From: Caulobacteraceae bacterium
GTDB taxonomy: Bacteria > Pseudomonadota > Alphaproteobacteria > Caulobacterales > Caulobacteraceae
Direction of reading: 5' to 3'
Assembly (NCBI GenBank): GCA_947475415.1
Contig: CANJLH010000027.1
Span: 1 to 40,828, forward strand
Length of the DNA stretch: 40,828 nucleotides
Below the pieces are notes generated by a model. It was not told the origin of the DNA. It did not search any database and worked only from the letters and a program-made list of their open reading frames with translations. The position numbers were made by a program, and so were the translations under genes. Positions 8,504 to 17,246 of this stretch are shown here, in pieces (within the stretch, counting starts at the first letter, position 1; the number at the start of each line of letters is the position of its first letter).

Positions 8504-9659
8504 ATGCATACATGGCCGATCAAGTTGCGAATTGGGCTGGCCCTAGCCTTGGTGATGCTTGTCGGGTCACCTGTCGCCGCACAGCAAGGCGACGTATTTG
8601 CCTCCTCCCCCGGCGCGGCTCGCCCAGCCAGTACGGACACAGGTCCATGCCAGGATCGGCAGATCGCGATCGAAGAGGGTCGCCGTCATGCCCGCGCCTA
8701 CCGGGATACTGATGGCCGCATCCAGGCGGCAGTCAACTACCTCGCCACCAAATACGGCGATCCATCTATCAACCGGGGCGGTGTCTGCGCAAATGCGCCG
8801 GGCGTGATCTATTTTGTCGACAATCGGTTCGACGCTGAATTCCATGACATCTTGAGCAAAGCGGACGAGTTCAACGCCAATCCTCGCCAGCCGCCGGGCC
8901 CATCCAGTCCGCAACCGGATAGCTATTCGGTCTCGCCTCCGGGGCAGAGCCGCTTGAGCAGCATCTCGAGCACCGGTTGTCATTACCCGGGCGATATCGA
9001 CCCGAACCGGATGTCGCCGATGATTCCGGCGCAGGCGCGGATCGGCAACGCGGAAGCCGCGTTTATGCAAAGGGTGCGGCTTTGCCGGCAAGGACAGGGC
9101 GGTTTGGTCAAGGGTGGCTGCGCCAGCGTCTGCGAGGGAAAAGACGTCTTCGCCACAGCGCCCCCGGCTGGCGGCAAATCAATACACCGGACAGGTCCAG
9201 GCCAACCCGCCCCGCGCCCCCCCCGCCAGGCCGGAGACCTTCGACAAGGCGATCGACGCGTGTTTTACGCTACATCAACCGGAATATCGCAGCCCGGATT
9301 GGAGCGATTTCCCGCCCGAAGCGCTTGAACCCCAGGCCACCGACGCGCTCCGCCAATCCTTTTTCGTATCGCGCGTTGGCGCCGAGCAGGCGCTTCGCCT
9401 GGACGAGGCGCATCGGACGGTCAAGTGGCGTGACCACGAGCTTATGCTCGACCATCTGATCGGTTGGCTGACGCGCTGCTTGAACGAACGTAACGTTCTG
9501 CCGATGGAAGACCCCCGCGCCAGCTATCGCCAATATGCCCGCCTGCAATATCCCCAGGCAACGGCAGACCGTTTGAAAGACCATGACCGGATATTCTTCC
9601 AAGGGTATTGGGGGTATCCCCTGCCTCCATTCTGGGATTCCGCATGGAGCCAACCTTAG
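8504..9659 (+). pseudogene. Exported protein of unknown function, split by a frameshift
   Basis: Residues 1-28 from the ATG at 8504 form a clear Sec signal peptide (basic start, LALALVMLVG core, VAAQQ cleavage region). The first frame runs well past 9160 but loses coding character there, while a second frame gains it and continues to 9659. Removing one C from the CCCCC run at 9161-9165 joins KDVFATAP to RLAANQYTGQVQ and gives about 384 residues. An eight-C run at 9217-9224 is another possible shift point. The mature part contains several cysteines and a Pro-rich linker; the last 140 residues look globular. I do not recognise the family. It may be a real mutation, a phase-variable tract or a sequencing error. 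In-frame ATGs at 8474 and 8441 are alternatives. Confidence 0.6.
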
Positions 9660-9688
9660 ACGCTGAAAAACCGGGCGGGAAAATCTCG

Positions 9689-9985
9689 ATGAGCAAGATA
9701 TCGCGGACGCTGGTAACCCTGGCTATCGGCATACCACTGATGGCAGCCGCTTATCTCGTAGGCGGGATGATCGATACCCGGGCCTATAGAAGTTACGCGT
9801 CAGAGCATGGCGTCGACTGCTCGCAGTTGGGTTGGAACGCTTGTCTTACAGAACTCCGCTCAATTTATCTTGAATCTCTGAAACATAGCGCTTTATTTCC
9901 AAGCTTCAACTGGCATCAAATACTCCCTGGAATTATATGTATTGTGGTTCTGATAAGTATATTTCAGGATTGGAATCGGAATTAG
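9689..9985 (+). CDS. Small two-helix membrane protein, unknown function
   Basis: A 98-residue protein with two predicted membrane segments (about residues 7-27 and 79-92) separated by a 50-residue soluble loop with Cys44 and Cys52. The start at 9689 (MSKISRTLV) has a weak upstream GGGCGGGA; an in-frame ATG at 9644 would overlap the preceding gene. Its position right behind the exported protein suggests co-transcription. Base composition is AT-richer than the window average. A role as partner or protector of the preceding protein is possible but unsupported. Confidence 0.55.
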   Translation: MSKISRTLVTLAIGIPLMAAAYLVGGMIDTRAYRSYASEHGVDCSQLGWNACLTELRSIYLESLKHSALFPSFNWHQILPGIICIVVLISIFQDWNRN

Positions 9986-10258
9986 GCGCATAATTATTTG
10001 TAAAAATGACGCGAAAAATAGTCCTGATATTGGAGGAATTTCTGAAATTGTGTTGAACTAGCGAGAAATTAAACCGACCTCGCGCCAATTAAGCTTGGCG
10101 CCGCTGTAAGCCGTCATCGCAACCCGGCTTCCGGCTTTCTCAGTAGCCCCCTCCGTCACGGCGTTGCACGCGCTGCGCGACCTCAGCAAGCGCTTCGCCT
10201 CTGGGCAGGAGAGGCATCAGGGCGCTGCTCCACAGGAGGCGCCGTTGGCGCCTAGCTA
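9986..10258. other. AT-rich non-coding stretch
   Basis: No gene is visible. The first 130 bases are clearly AT-richer than the rest of the window and mark the right edge of the accessory patch; composition returns to normal by about 10140. A perfect inverted repeat AGGCGCC-GTT-GGCGCCT lies at 10237-10253, just beyond the stop codon of the leftward permease gene. Confidence 0.55.
10237..10253 (-). terminator. Hairpin downstream of the ABC permease gene
   Basis: AGGCGCC and GGCGCCT form a perfect 7-bp stem around a 3-base loop, six bases after the permease stop codon. There is no T run, so it is at best a weak terminator or a 3'-end stabiliser. Confidence 0.4.
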
Positions 10259-11086
10259 TCAAGTCTTGATCTTGTACCCGGTCTCGAACATCCACAGGCA
10301 CACGCAGGTGAGGCTGAGGGTCAGGCCGGCTATGATGGCGGCGCCGGCCGCGATGGAGCCTTCGGCGTGGCCGATGACGCCGTAGCGGAAGCCGTCGATC
10401 ATGTAGAAGAAGGGGTTGAAGCGGCTGGCGATGCGGAAAGGTCCCGGCAAGCGCTCCACCAGATAGAAGGTGCCGGACAGGAAGGTGAGCGGCATGATCA
10501 GGAAGTTGGTGACCGCCGACATCTGGTCGAACTTCTCCGCCCACAGGCCGGCCGTAACGCCGAGCAGGCCCAGGATCACCGCCGCGCCGACCCCGAAGTA
10601 GAGCACCGCCCACAGGTGGACGACCGGCACGGCGGCGAACGGCAGCACCGCGGCCCAGGTCACGAGGCCCACCAGCACGCCGCGGGTGGCCGCGCCCAGG
10701 GCGAAGGCCGCCACATGCTCCACCGGCGACAGCGGTGGGGTGAGGAAGTCGCCCATCAACCCGTTCATCTTGGCCTGCATGAGGCTGGAGGAGGAGTTGG
10801 CGAAGGCGTTGTTGAGGATCGACATCATGATCAGGCCGGGCGCCACGAAGGTGGCGAATTCGACCCCATGCACCGGCGGCCGCGCGCCCTGGGCCGCAAC
10901 CACGAATACCATCATATAGAGCAGGGCGGTGACCACCGGCGCGGCCAGGGTCTGAACGCCCACCTTCCAGAACCGCAGCACCTCGCGGCCATAGAGCGTT
11001 CGGAACCCGGCCCAGTTGACGCCGTGGTAATCCCGGGGCGAAGGCGGCGCGGGCGGCGCCTCCGCGACAGCGGCCATATCCATCAT
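10259..11086 (-). CDS. ABC-2 type transporter permease
   Basis: A 275-residue inner-membrane protein with about six hydrophobic segments and the ABC-2 permease pattern: a cytosolic start (FRTLYGREVLRFWKV), a long first membrane pair, the GDFLTPPLSPVEH loop, and FNPFFYMIDGFRYG near the end. This is typical of the NodJ/YadH-like exporters of polysaccharides or drugs. Substrate unknown. No ATP-binding subunit gene is next to it, although these normally sit immediately upstream. Several closely spaced ATG codons (11101, 11086, 11083, 11077) make the exact start uncertain. It is divergent from gcrA. Confidence 0.85.
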   Translation of the reverse strand: MMDMAAVAEAPPAPPSPRDYHGVNWAGFRTLYGREVLRFWKVGVQTLAAPVVTALLYMMVFVVAAQGARPPVHGVEFATFVAPGLIMMSILNNAFANSSSSLMQAKMNGLMGDFLTPPLSPVEHVAAFALGAATRGVLVGLVTWAAVLPFAAVPVVHLWAVLYFGVGAAVILGLLGVTAGLWAEKFDQMSAVTNFLIMPLTFLSGTFYLVERLPGPFRIASRFNPFFYMIDGFRYGVIGHAEGSIAAGAAIIAGLTLSLTCVCLWMFETGYKIKT

Positions 11087-11186
11087 CAGCCCGATGTGCA
11101 CGGACGGCGTCGACAGCGCAAGGGTGCGGCGAGCTGACGCTACATCTAGTTCCTGTGGACGAATGAAGGGGCGCCTATTGTGGCCC

Positions 11187-11201
11187 TTAAGGATGTGTTT
11201 A
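11187..11201 (+). promoter_or_regulatory. Candidate CtrA-binding site upstream of gcrA
   Basis: TTAA at 11187-11190 and TTTA at 11198-11201 are separated by exactly 7 bases, one mismatch from the CtrA consensus TTAA-N7-TTAA. CtrA is known to repress gcrA in Caulobacter. It lies about 110 bases before the gcrA start. A 7/9 match to a DnaA box (TGTGGACGA, 11154-11162) is just upstream; DnaA activates gcrA in Caulobacter, but this match is weak. Confidence 0.45.
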
Positions 11202-11309
11202 CGATATCTAGTGGCAAGTGAGGCGGGCGTCGGGTCTGCGCCACCAGATGTCGGACCCCGGCGCCGGCAGGCCGGAACTGGGGCTCAATCTACGCTGTGG
11301 GAGGCGAAT

Positions 11310-11807
11310 ATGGGTTGGACGGACGAGCGGGTTGAATTGCTCAAGAAGCTCTGGCTGGACGGACTTTCCGCGAGCCAGATCGCCAAGCAACTGGGCAGGG
11401 TGACGCGCAATGCGGTGATCGGCAAGGTCCATCGCCTGGGCCTGTCTGGCCGCGCAACGCCTTCGAAGCCGGCGCGTCCGGTGTTCAAGGCGCCCAGGCC
11501 GCCAAGGCCGGTGTCCGCGCCGCCGTCGGCGCCGCGCCGGATCGCTGAGCCGGTGGTGGTGGCCGCCGCGCCGCCGCCGCGGCGGTTTGAACCCGAAGAA
11601 CCCGGCTCGGCCACCGTGCTGACGCTCGGCGCGCACATGTGCAAATGGCCGATCGGGGATCCATCCTCGGACAATTTCACCTTCTGCGGCCGCCGCTCGG
11701 GCGAAGGCCCCTATTGCGACGACCACGCCGCCATCGCCTATCAGCCCGCGCAGCCCAAGAAGCGCGGTGGTAACGAACTGGCCCGGTCGCTTCGGCGCTA
11801 CATCTAG
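11310..11807 (+). CDS. Cell-cycle regulator GcrA
   Basis: A 165-residue DNA-binding co-regulator that joins the sigma70 RNA polymerase and acts at promoters carrying CcrM-methylated GANTC sites. Residues 1-45 (MGWTDERVELLKKLWLDG, then SASQIAKQLG and RNAVIGKVHRLGLSGR) are the hallmark N-terminal helix-turn-helix. Residues 50-105 are a Pro/Ala/Arg linker. Residues 109-147 contain CKWPIGDP, FCGRRS and YCDDHAAIAY, the conserved sigma-binding end. The ATG at 11310 starts exactly at the family N-terminus; the upstream open frame is leader. As I recall, gcrA lies close to argD in Caulobacter crescentus, so the intervening genes here may be an insertion. Confidence 0.95.
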   Translation: MGWTDERVELLKKLWLDGLSASQIAKQLGRVTRNAVIGKVHRLGLSGRATPSKPARPVFKAPRPPRPVSAPPSAPRRIAEPVVVAAAPPPRRFEPEEPGSATVLTLGAHMCKWPIGDPSSDNFTFCGRRSGEGPYCDDHAAIAYQPAQPKKRGGNELARSLRRYI

Positions 11808-11863
11808 CGCGGGCTGGCCAGGACCGGATGGAGCCTGGGGCCTAGCCGCCCTATGGTGACGCT

Positions 11864-13291
11864 ATGTCCAACGTCGCCGAACCTGAGTCGAACGCCAGAC
11901 CATTCTCCGTCTCGGAGCTGTCGTTCGCGCTCAAGCGCACGCTGGAGGACGCCTTCGGCTTCGTGCGTCTGCGCGGGGAACTTTCAAAGGTCACCTTCCA
12001 TTCTAACGGCCATGTCTATCTGACGCTGAAGGACGAGAAGGCCGCCATCGACGGGGTGGTCTGGAAGGGCCAGGTCCGCGGCCTGGGCGTACGTCCCGAG
12101 CAGGGCCTTGAGGTGATCGTCACCGGCAAGATCACCGCCTATCCGGCCGGGTCGCGCTATCAGATCGTGATTGAGACCATGGAGGCAGCCGGCGTCGGCG
12201 CCCTCTTGGCGCAACTTGAGAAGTTGAAGGCGAAGCTGGCGGCGGAGGGGCTGTTCGACGCCGCCCGCAAGCGGCCGATCCCGCAGATGCCCGCCGTGAT
12301 CGGCGTGATCACCAGCCCGACAGGCGCCGTGATCCGCGACATCCTGCATCGCATCGCTGAGCGCTGGCCCTGTCGCGTGGTGGTCTGGCCGGTGGTGGTG
12401 CAGGGCGAAACCGCCGCCGCCCAGGTTAGCGCCGCCATCCGGGGCTTCGAGGCCCTGGCGCCCGGCGGCCCGGTTCCGCGCCCGGACGTTTTAATCGTCG
12501 CCCGGGGCGGCGGGTCGGTGGAGGACCTGTGGCCCTTCAATGACGAAACGCTGGCGCGTACGGCGGCGGCGTCAACGATCCCTCTGATCAGCGCGGTGGG
12601 CCACGAGACCGATACCACCCTGATCGACTTTGTCTCCGACCACCGGGCTCCGACCCCGACGGCCGCGGCGGAACGGGCTACTCCGGTGATCGCCGAGCTG
12701 CGCGCCGCAGTCTCCGACTATGCAGCCCGGCTGGCGCGCACCAGCGGCCGGGTGCTGGAGGACCGTCGCAACAGGCTATCCGCGGCGGTCCGAGGGCTAG
12801 GCCGTGCGGCGGATCTGGTGGAGCTGACCGGACAGCGGTTCGATCTGGCCGCCAGCCGGCTGGGGGCGGCGCTTGACAAGAACGCCGCGGTGCACGAGCG
12901 CAACCTAGCGACTGTGGCGGGACGGTTCGCGCCGATCCTGCTGCAGCGGCCGCAGCGCGTTCAGGCCGAGCGGCTTGCCGGGGTGGCGGCGCGGCTGGCG
13001 CCTAGCGTGGAGCGGGCCATGGCGCGCACGACGGAACGGCTGACGGCGCTCAGCAAGCTGCACATGGCGGTCAACCCGGATCTGCCGCTGGACCGCGGGT
13101 TCGCGCGGATCCACCGCGCCGACGGGACACTGGTGCGGCGCGGGGCGGAACTGGAAAGCGGTGAGGCCATCGACCTGAAATTCGCAGACGCGACCCGACG
13201 GGCGGTGGTCGACGGCGATGCGCCTGTAAGGACCGCGGCCCGGCCCCGGGCCCCGAAATCCGTCGGCGCAGATCAGGGTGATCTGTTCTGA
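11864..13291 (+). CDS. Exodeoxyribonuclease VII large subunit
   Basis: A 475-residue nuclease subunit that degrades single-stranded DNA with XseB. The N-terminal OB-fold spans about residues 12-110 ([26 protein letters not shown]), followed by the catalytic domain with [16 protein letters not shown], the [20 protein letters not shown] motif and SAVGHETD. The C-terminal third is a long helical, arginine-rich region as usual. xseB is not in the window. The start [10 protein letters not shown] is close to the usual family start. A DUF2093 gene follows after 28 bases, as in other Alphaproteobacteria. Confidence 0.94.
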   Translation: MSNVAEPESNARPFSVSELSFALKRTLEDAFGFVRLRGELSKVTFHSNGHVYLTLKDEKAAIDGVVWKGQVRGLGVRPEQGLEVIVTGKITAYPAGSRYQIVIETMEAAGVGALLAQLEKLKAKLAAEGLFDAARKRPIPQMPAVIGVITSPTGAVIRDILHRIAERWPCRVVVWPVVVQGETAAAQVSAAIRGFEALAPGGPVPRPDVLIVARGGGSVEDLWPFNDETLARTAAASTIPLISAVGHETDTTLIDFVSDHRAPTPTAAAERATPVIAELRAAVSDYAARLARTSGRVLEDRRNRLSAAVRGLGRAADLVELTGQRFDLAASRLGAALDKNAAVHERNLATVAGRFAPILLQRPQRVQAERLAGVAARLAPSVERAMARTTERLTALSKLHMAVNPDLPLDRGFARIHRADGTLVRRGAELESGEAIDLKFADATRRAVVDGDAPVRTAARPRAPKSVGADQGDLF

Positions 13292-13319
13292 CGCCGTCTG
13301 GCGCGCTACAAGGGTGGCC

Positions 13320-13544
13320 ATGAACGCGCATGATCGCAACCTTCCCGGCGCCAAGGACCTCGCAGTGCTTCACTACGGTGACGGAGAATTCGCCGTGATG
13401 AAGCCCGGCCGCTTTGTGATTTGCGCGGTCTCCGGCGTGCGTATCGCCCTGGAAGACCTGCGCTACTGGAATCCCGAGACCCAGGAAGCCTATGCTGGCC
13501 CCACGGAAGCGCTGGCGCGGTGGAAGGAACTGAACGGGCGCTAA
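13320..13544 (+). CDS. DUF2093 domain protein
   Basis: A 74-residue protein of the DUF2093 family of Alphaproteobacteria, recognised by YGDGEFAVMKPGRFVICAVSG and IALEDLRYWNPETQEAY. Function unknown. Its repeated placement just after xseA suggests a shared transcript. Its stop codon overlaps, on the opposite strand, the stop codon of the acyltransferase gene (13541-13544). Confidence 0.85.
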   Translation: MNAHDRNLPGAKDLAVLHYGDGEFAVMKPGRFVICAVSGVRIALEDLRYWNPETQEAYAGPTEALARWKELNGR

Positions 13545-14455
13545 CGCGGCCGCTTGTAGATCTCGTTCGGCCAGCGCCTGTGGACCCAGAACCATTCCGC
13601 CGGCCGTTCGCGCACACGCGCTTCGATGAAGGCGTTGACCTTTCGCACCCCCGCTTCGATGTCGGCGGTGCGATCACCGGTGATTTCCAGCCTGATCGGG
13701 TCGTGGACGACGACGCGGAAGCGGGCCTTGTCCTTGCGTTGGACGCTCATAGGCTGGAGCACAGTCCCAAACCGGATCGCCAAGCGTGACGGTCCCGGCG
13801 CCGTGTGGGCCATGACGCCGAACAGGGGAGCGGCCACGCCGTCGTTGAATTTCTGATCGTTCATCAGCGCCACAGACTCGCCCCGGGCCATGCCCTCGAG
13901 CAGCTCCCTCGCGCCATCGCCGCCTTTGGGTGCGAACAGGCGCACGCCGTAGCGCCAGCGGCTAGCGCGGAAGCGGGCGTCGATGTGGGGGTTGTTCGCG
14001 GCGCGGTAGGTGATCTGGCAACGAATCCCCGCCTGGATGATCACCGCGGGCATGATCTCGAAGGACGAGAAGTGGCCCGAAACGAACACCACGGGCTTGC
14101 CGCACCGAGCGATCTCAGAAAGGCGCTCGGCGCCGACCACCTCCACCCGGGCGGGATCGGCGACGATCCGGTCCAGAATCGGGAACTCCACCGCCCAGCG
14201 ACCGGCGTGGGCCCACTGTTCCTTCAGCAGCGCGGCCACCTGGGCGTCAGAGAAATTCGGAAAGGCGATGCGGATATTGGTCCGGGCGACCCGATGGGCG
14301 GAGGTGAGCGGGCCGAGGCGCTTAAACAGCCAGGCGCCGAAATCCGACACCACGTCGATGGGCGCAGCTCGGGCAAGCCCGGTCAGCAGATCAAAGCCCA
14401 GGGCCTCCAGCCGCCAGGCCAGGTCCTGGAGGAGCGGTGTCTTCGCCGGAGCCAT
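13541..14455 (-). CDS. Lauroyl-type lipid A acyltransferase (LpxL/HtrB family)
   Basis: A 304-residue membrane-associated acyltransferase, predicted to add a secondary acyl chain to lipid A or a related acceptor. The catalytic HX4E motif is present in SGHFSSFE (His128, Glu133), and the C-terminal RERPAEWFWVHRRWP is the family signature (PEQYxWxHRRfK type). The ATG at 14455 fits the family N-terminus; the open frame to 14614 extends into the divergent promoter region. It shares a 135-base divergent intergenic space with the Cro/CI regulator. Confidence 0.88.
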   Translation of the reverse strand: MAPAKTPLLQDLAWRLEALGFDLLTGLARAAPIDVVSDFGAWLFKRLGPLTSAHRVARTNIRIAFPNFSDAQVAALLKEQWAHAGRWAVEFPILDRIVADPARVEVVGAERLSEIARCGKPVVFVSGHFSSFEIMPAVIIQAGIRCQITYRAANNPHIDARFRASRWRYGVRLFAPKGGDGARELLEGMARGESVALMNDQKFNDGVAAPLFGVMAHTAPGPSRLAIRFGTVLQPMSVQRKDKARFRVVVHDPIRLEITGDRTADIEAGVRKVNAFIEARVRERPAEWFWVHRRWPNEIYKRPR

Positions 14456-14590
14456 GGCCCTAGGTAGGCGCAGCCGGCGCCTGGACGCAACGCGAACCGC
14501 ACTCGCTTGGCGCGCGACTTGCCGCTGATTGGCCCAATCGTCCCGATCCGGGACTGGGCACGAGCAGACGAGTGTGGGGCAATGGCGCCA

Positions 14591-14974
14591 ATGGGCACTG
14601 ACATCGACGTTCATCTGGGCAAGCGCCTGCGCAGGCGCCGGCGGCTATTGGGACTGACCCAGCAGCAACTGGCTGGTTCCTGCGGTGTGCGCTTTCAACA
14701 GATCCAGAAGTACGAGTGCGGCGCCAACCGCATATCGGCGGCCCGACTGTGGCAACTGTCGGAGGCGCTAGAGGTGCCGGTGGGTTATTTCTACGATGGC
14801 CTGTCCGACGTGCAGCGGATGGCGCACAATGATTCCGAGCCGGCCGGGGAGATGTTCGCCCGCAAGGAGACCCTGGACCTGATCCGCGCCTACTACCAGT
14901 TGGGCGAACGGCCTCGCCGACGCCTGCTGGACCTGGCCAAATCGCTGAACGGCAACGAGGCCGACGTCGCCTGA
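14591..14974 (+). CDS. Cro/CI-type helix-turn-helix regulator
   Basis: A 127-residue regulator. Residues 10-64 form an XRE domain: GKRLRRRRRLLGLTQQQLA, then VRFQQIQKYECGANRISAARL and LSEALEVPVGYFYDG. This compact form with a short C-terminal helical tail (ETLDLIRAYYQL, RRRLLDLAKSL) is common in Caulobacterales and other Alphaproteobacteria. Target unknown; the divergent lipid A acyltransferase is a possible one. The ATG at 14582 would add three residues. Confidence 0.85.
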   Translation: MGTDIDVHLGKRLRRRRRLLGLTQQQLAGSCGVRFQQIQKYECGANRISAARLWQLSEALEVPVGYFYDGLSDVQRMAHNDSEPAGEMFARKETLDLIRAYYQLGERPRRRLLDLAKSLNGNEADVA

Positions 14975-15013
14975 CGTCGTGACGGACGCGCGGGCATGGG
15001 TTAGACCGATCCC

Positions 15014-15826
15014 ATGCTCGCTCCCGAACGCATCGCCGAGCTCGACGCCTTCCTGGTCGAGCTGAACCACGCCTCCGCCGAGGTGATCCTACCGCTGTTC
15101 CGCGCCGACCATGGTCTGGTGGACAAGGGCGGGGCGGCCGGATTCGACCCGGTAACCGAGGCGGACAAGGGCGCGGAGGCCGCCATCCGGCGGCTGATCA
15201 GCGCGCGCTATCCCGACCACGGAGTGATTGGCGAAGAATATGGCGAGGACCGGCCCGACGCCGAGTTCGTCTGGGTGCTGGATCCGGTGGACGGCACCCG
15301 GGCCTTCATCGCGGGCCTGCCCCTGTGGACCACCCTGATCAGCCTGCGCCACCAGGGCGATCCCACGCTGTCCTCCATCGGCCAGCCTTATCTGGGGGAG
15401 ATCTTCATCGGCCACGCTGGCGGTTCGCGGCTGATCGACCGGGCCGGCGAGCGGCCGATCCAGGTGCGCCCCTGCCCGCTGCTCACCGATGCAGTGATCC
15501 ACACCACCGATCCCAACCAGTATTTCAACCCCGCCGAACTGGGCGCCTGGAATCAGGTGCGCGCGGCGGCCAAGCTCGCCCGAACAGGTTGCGACGCCTA
15601 TGGCTACGCCATGGTGGCCATGGGCAAGATGGACCTGGCCATCGAGGGGGTCTGCTGCAAGGCCTGGGACATCGAGGTGGCCCAACCGCTGATCGAGGGC
15701 GCCGGCGGGGTGGCGACCAACTGGCGCGGCGAGAGCATCGGCCGGACTGGCGGCCAACTGGTTGTGGCTGGCGACCGAGCCTGCCTGGACGAGGCGCTGG
15801 TGGCGCTGCGGCGCTCAGCGAAATAG
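15014..15826 (+). CDS. Inositol monophosphatase family, histidinol-phosphatase type (HisN)
   Basis: A 270-residue Mg-dependent phosphatase. Metal-binding motifs are intact: PVTEADKGAE (47-56), the Glu pair in GEEYGED (73-79), DPVDGT (90-95) and the WDIE motif near the C-terminus. The VIGEEYGEDR and DGTRAFIAGLP segments resemble the HisN branch that completes histidine synthesis, more than SuhB or CysQ. No other his genes are nearby, so the substrate is inferred. It follows the regulator gene by 39 bases. Confidence 0.82.
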   Translation: MLAPERIAELDAFLVELNHASAEVILPLFRADHGLVDKGGAAGFDPVTEADKGAEAAIRRLISARYPDHGVIGEEYGEDRPDAEFVWVLDPVDGTRAFIAGLPLWTTLISLRHQGDPTLSSIGQPYLGEIFIGHAGGSRLIDRAGERPIQVRPCPLLTDAVIHTTDPNQYFNPAELGAWNQVRAAAKLARTGCDAYGYAMVAMGKMDLAIEGVCCKAWDIEVAQPLIEGAGGVATNWRGESIGRTGGQLVVAGDRACLDEALVALRRSAK

Positions 15827-15899
15827 GCGGCGCGGCGGGTGGAAGTCCGGCGCCTAGGTGCTGGAAGGCGAATGTGTGCCGATTGCGGGCGCCACTATT

Positions 15900-16868
15900 T
15901 CAAGTCTCTGTTGCTCGCTGCGTCGCCACTCGGTCCGCCAGCCCGTCAAACGCCGCCCAGAACACCGCGCGACGCGCGTCAGTCTCCTGCAGGATCTCGT
16001 GGCGGGCGTCTTCCACGACCACATAGCGGGCGTCGGGCAGCAGGCGCGCAGCGCGGGCCTGTGCGGCGATCTCGACGATCTGATCGCCCCCGGCGGAGAA
16101 GACCAGCACGGGGATAGTGACAGCCGCCAGGCGCTCAGGATGGGACAGCTCGGCCATGGCCTCGAAGGCGAAGGCCAGCCAGCCCCAGGTGACGTTGCCC
16201 AGCGCCAGATCGGGGCAGGCGTGAAGCTGACGGCGATGGCGCATATAGCGCCCCTCGTCACTGGTCAGGCGATTGCCTTCGAAACGGTCGGCCAGGGGTT
16301 CGCCCTCCTGCAGGAAGACGTAGCCGCCCCGCCGGCCAAGGGCGCAAAGGCCTCGGGCCAGGGCCGCCGACAGCCAGGGTGGCAAGGGCAGTTGCAGGCC
16401 CAGCATCGGCGCGGAGAGCACGCCGGCGGCGAAGCGGTCCGCAAGGCCCGTCGCCAGGGCCAGCAAGGTCAGGCAACCTCCCATGGAATGGCCCATGGCG
16501 ATCCAGGGCTTGGGCAGGCGATCAACGAATGCGTCGATAAGGTCGCGGTAGTCGCCCAGGAACGGGGCGTAGCCGTCGGCGTGGCCCTTTTGCCGATCCG
16601 GCAATAAGCGTTCCGAAAGGCCCTGGCCGCGCCAGTCATGGGCGAGCACGGTGAAGCCGCGGCCCTGGAGTTCGGCGATCACCTCGAAATATTTCTCAAT
16701 GGGTTCGGTTCGGCCGCCGCTCAACACCACAGAGCCGCGACAGCTTCCCGGTGCGGGAAAAAGCGCTGCGCGCAGCCGTTTGCCATCCGATGCGACCAGC
16801 CACCAGGCTTCGCCGCCCGTCGGAACCGGCGCCTCCAGCGTCGCGACCAGGGGGGCGGCTTCGAGCAC
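15900..16868 (-). CDS. Alpha/beta hydrolase, lysophospholipase (PldB) type
   Basis: A 322-residue serine hydrolase. The nucleophile elbow GHSMGG places the catalytic Ser at 128; the VLAHDWRGQGLSERLLPD segment is typical of monoacylglycerol lipase/lysophospholipase L2 relatives; a late His is in DARHEILQE, with the acid probably in SAGGDQIVE. No signal peptide. The start is a GTG at 16868, five bases after the SCP2 gene stop, so the two lie in one transcription unit. Confidence 0.85.
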   Translation of the reverse strand: MLEAAPLVATLEAPVPTGGEAWWLVASDGKRLRAALFPAPGSCRGSVVLSGGRTEPIEKYFEVIAELQGRGFTVLAHDWRGQGLSERLLPDRQKGHADGYAPFLGDYRDLIDAFVDRLPKPWIAMGHSMGGCLTLLALATGLADRFAAGVLSAPMLGLQLPLPPWLSAALARGLCALGRRGGYVFLQEGEPLADRFEGNRLTSDEGRYMRHRRQLHACPDLALGNVTWGWLAFAFEAMAELSHPERLAAVTIPVLVFSAGGDQIVEIAAQARAARLLPDARYVVVEDARHEILQETDARRAVFWAAFDGLADRVATQRATET

Positions 16869-16873
16869 GGGCC

Positions 16874-17182
16874 CTAGACAGCCCTGGCGAACAGGGCCTG
16901 GATTTTCGGCTGCAGACTGAGCGCCAGGGACATATCGGACAGCTTTAGGCGGCCGGTCATCATGGCGCGCATAGGATCTAGTTCGCCCTTTCCCAGGGCC
17001 GCGAGGTCATTGGCTGTGATGCGTACGGTGAGATCGGCCGGGCCGTCGTCATTGCTTACCTGGCCGCCGGCGATGCGGATGAATCCATCGCCCTTCAAGT
17101 CGAGCTTGAAGCTCGTTCCCAGATCCGCGCCATCGGCCACAGCGCGCCGGATGCTCTCGGTCAAGTCCTGCAGGCTGGCCAC
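16874..17182 (-). CDS. SCP2 sterol-binding-domain protein
   Basis: A 102-residue single-domain SCP2 protein. Family patterns are FKLDLKGDGFIRIAGG, ADLTVRITANDLAALGKGELDPMRAMMTGRLKLSDM and the hydrophobic C-terminus. Such proteins bind lipids or fatty-acyl chains. The start is a GTG at 17182 with GGAG six bases upstream. Its coupling to the hydrolase gene suggests a lipid-handling pair, which is inference. Confidence 0.88.
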   Translation of the reverse strand: MASLQDLTESIRRAVADGADLGTSFKLDLKGDGFIRIAGGQVSNDDGPADLTVRITANDLAALGKGELDPMRAMMTGRLKLSDMSLALSLQPKIQALFARAV

Positions 17183-17246
17183 TTGAATCTCCGGGGGAGG
17201 TCAGGCTTCCAGCTTGCCGGCTTGACGCTGTGAAGGCAAATCCCGT

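Noticed and set aside
8977..9459. Third-frame open reading frame of 160 codons over the exported protein gene
   Set aside because: Arg/Pro-rich composition and poor third-position bias; the frame switch at the C tract explains the region better.
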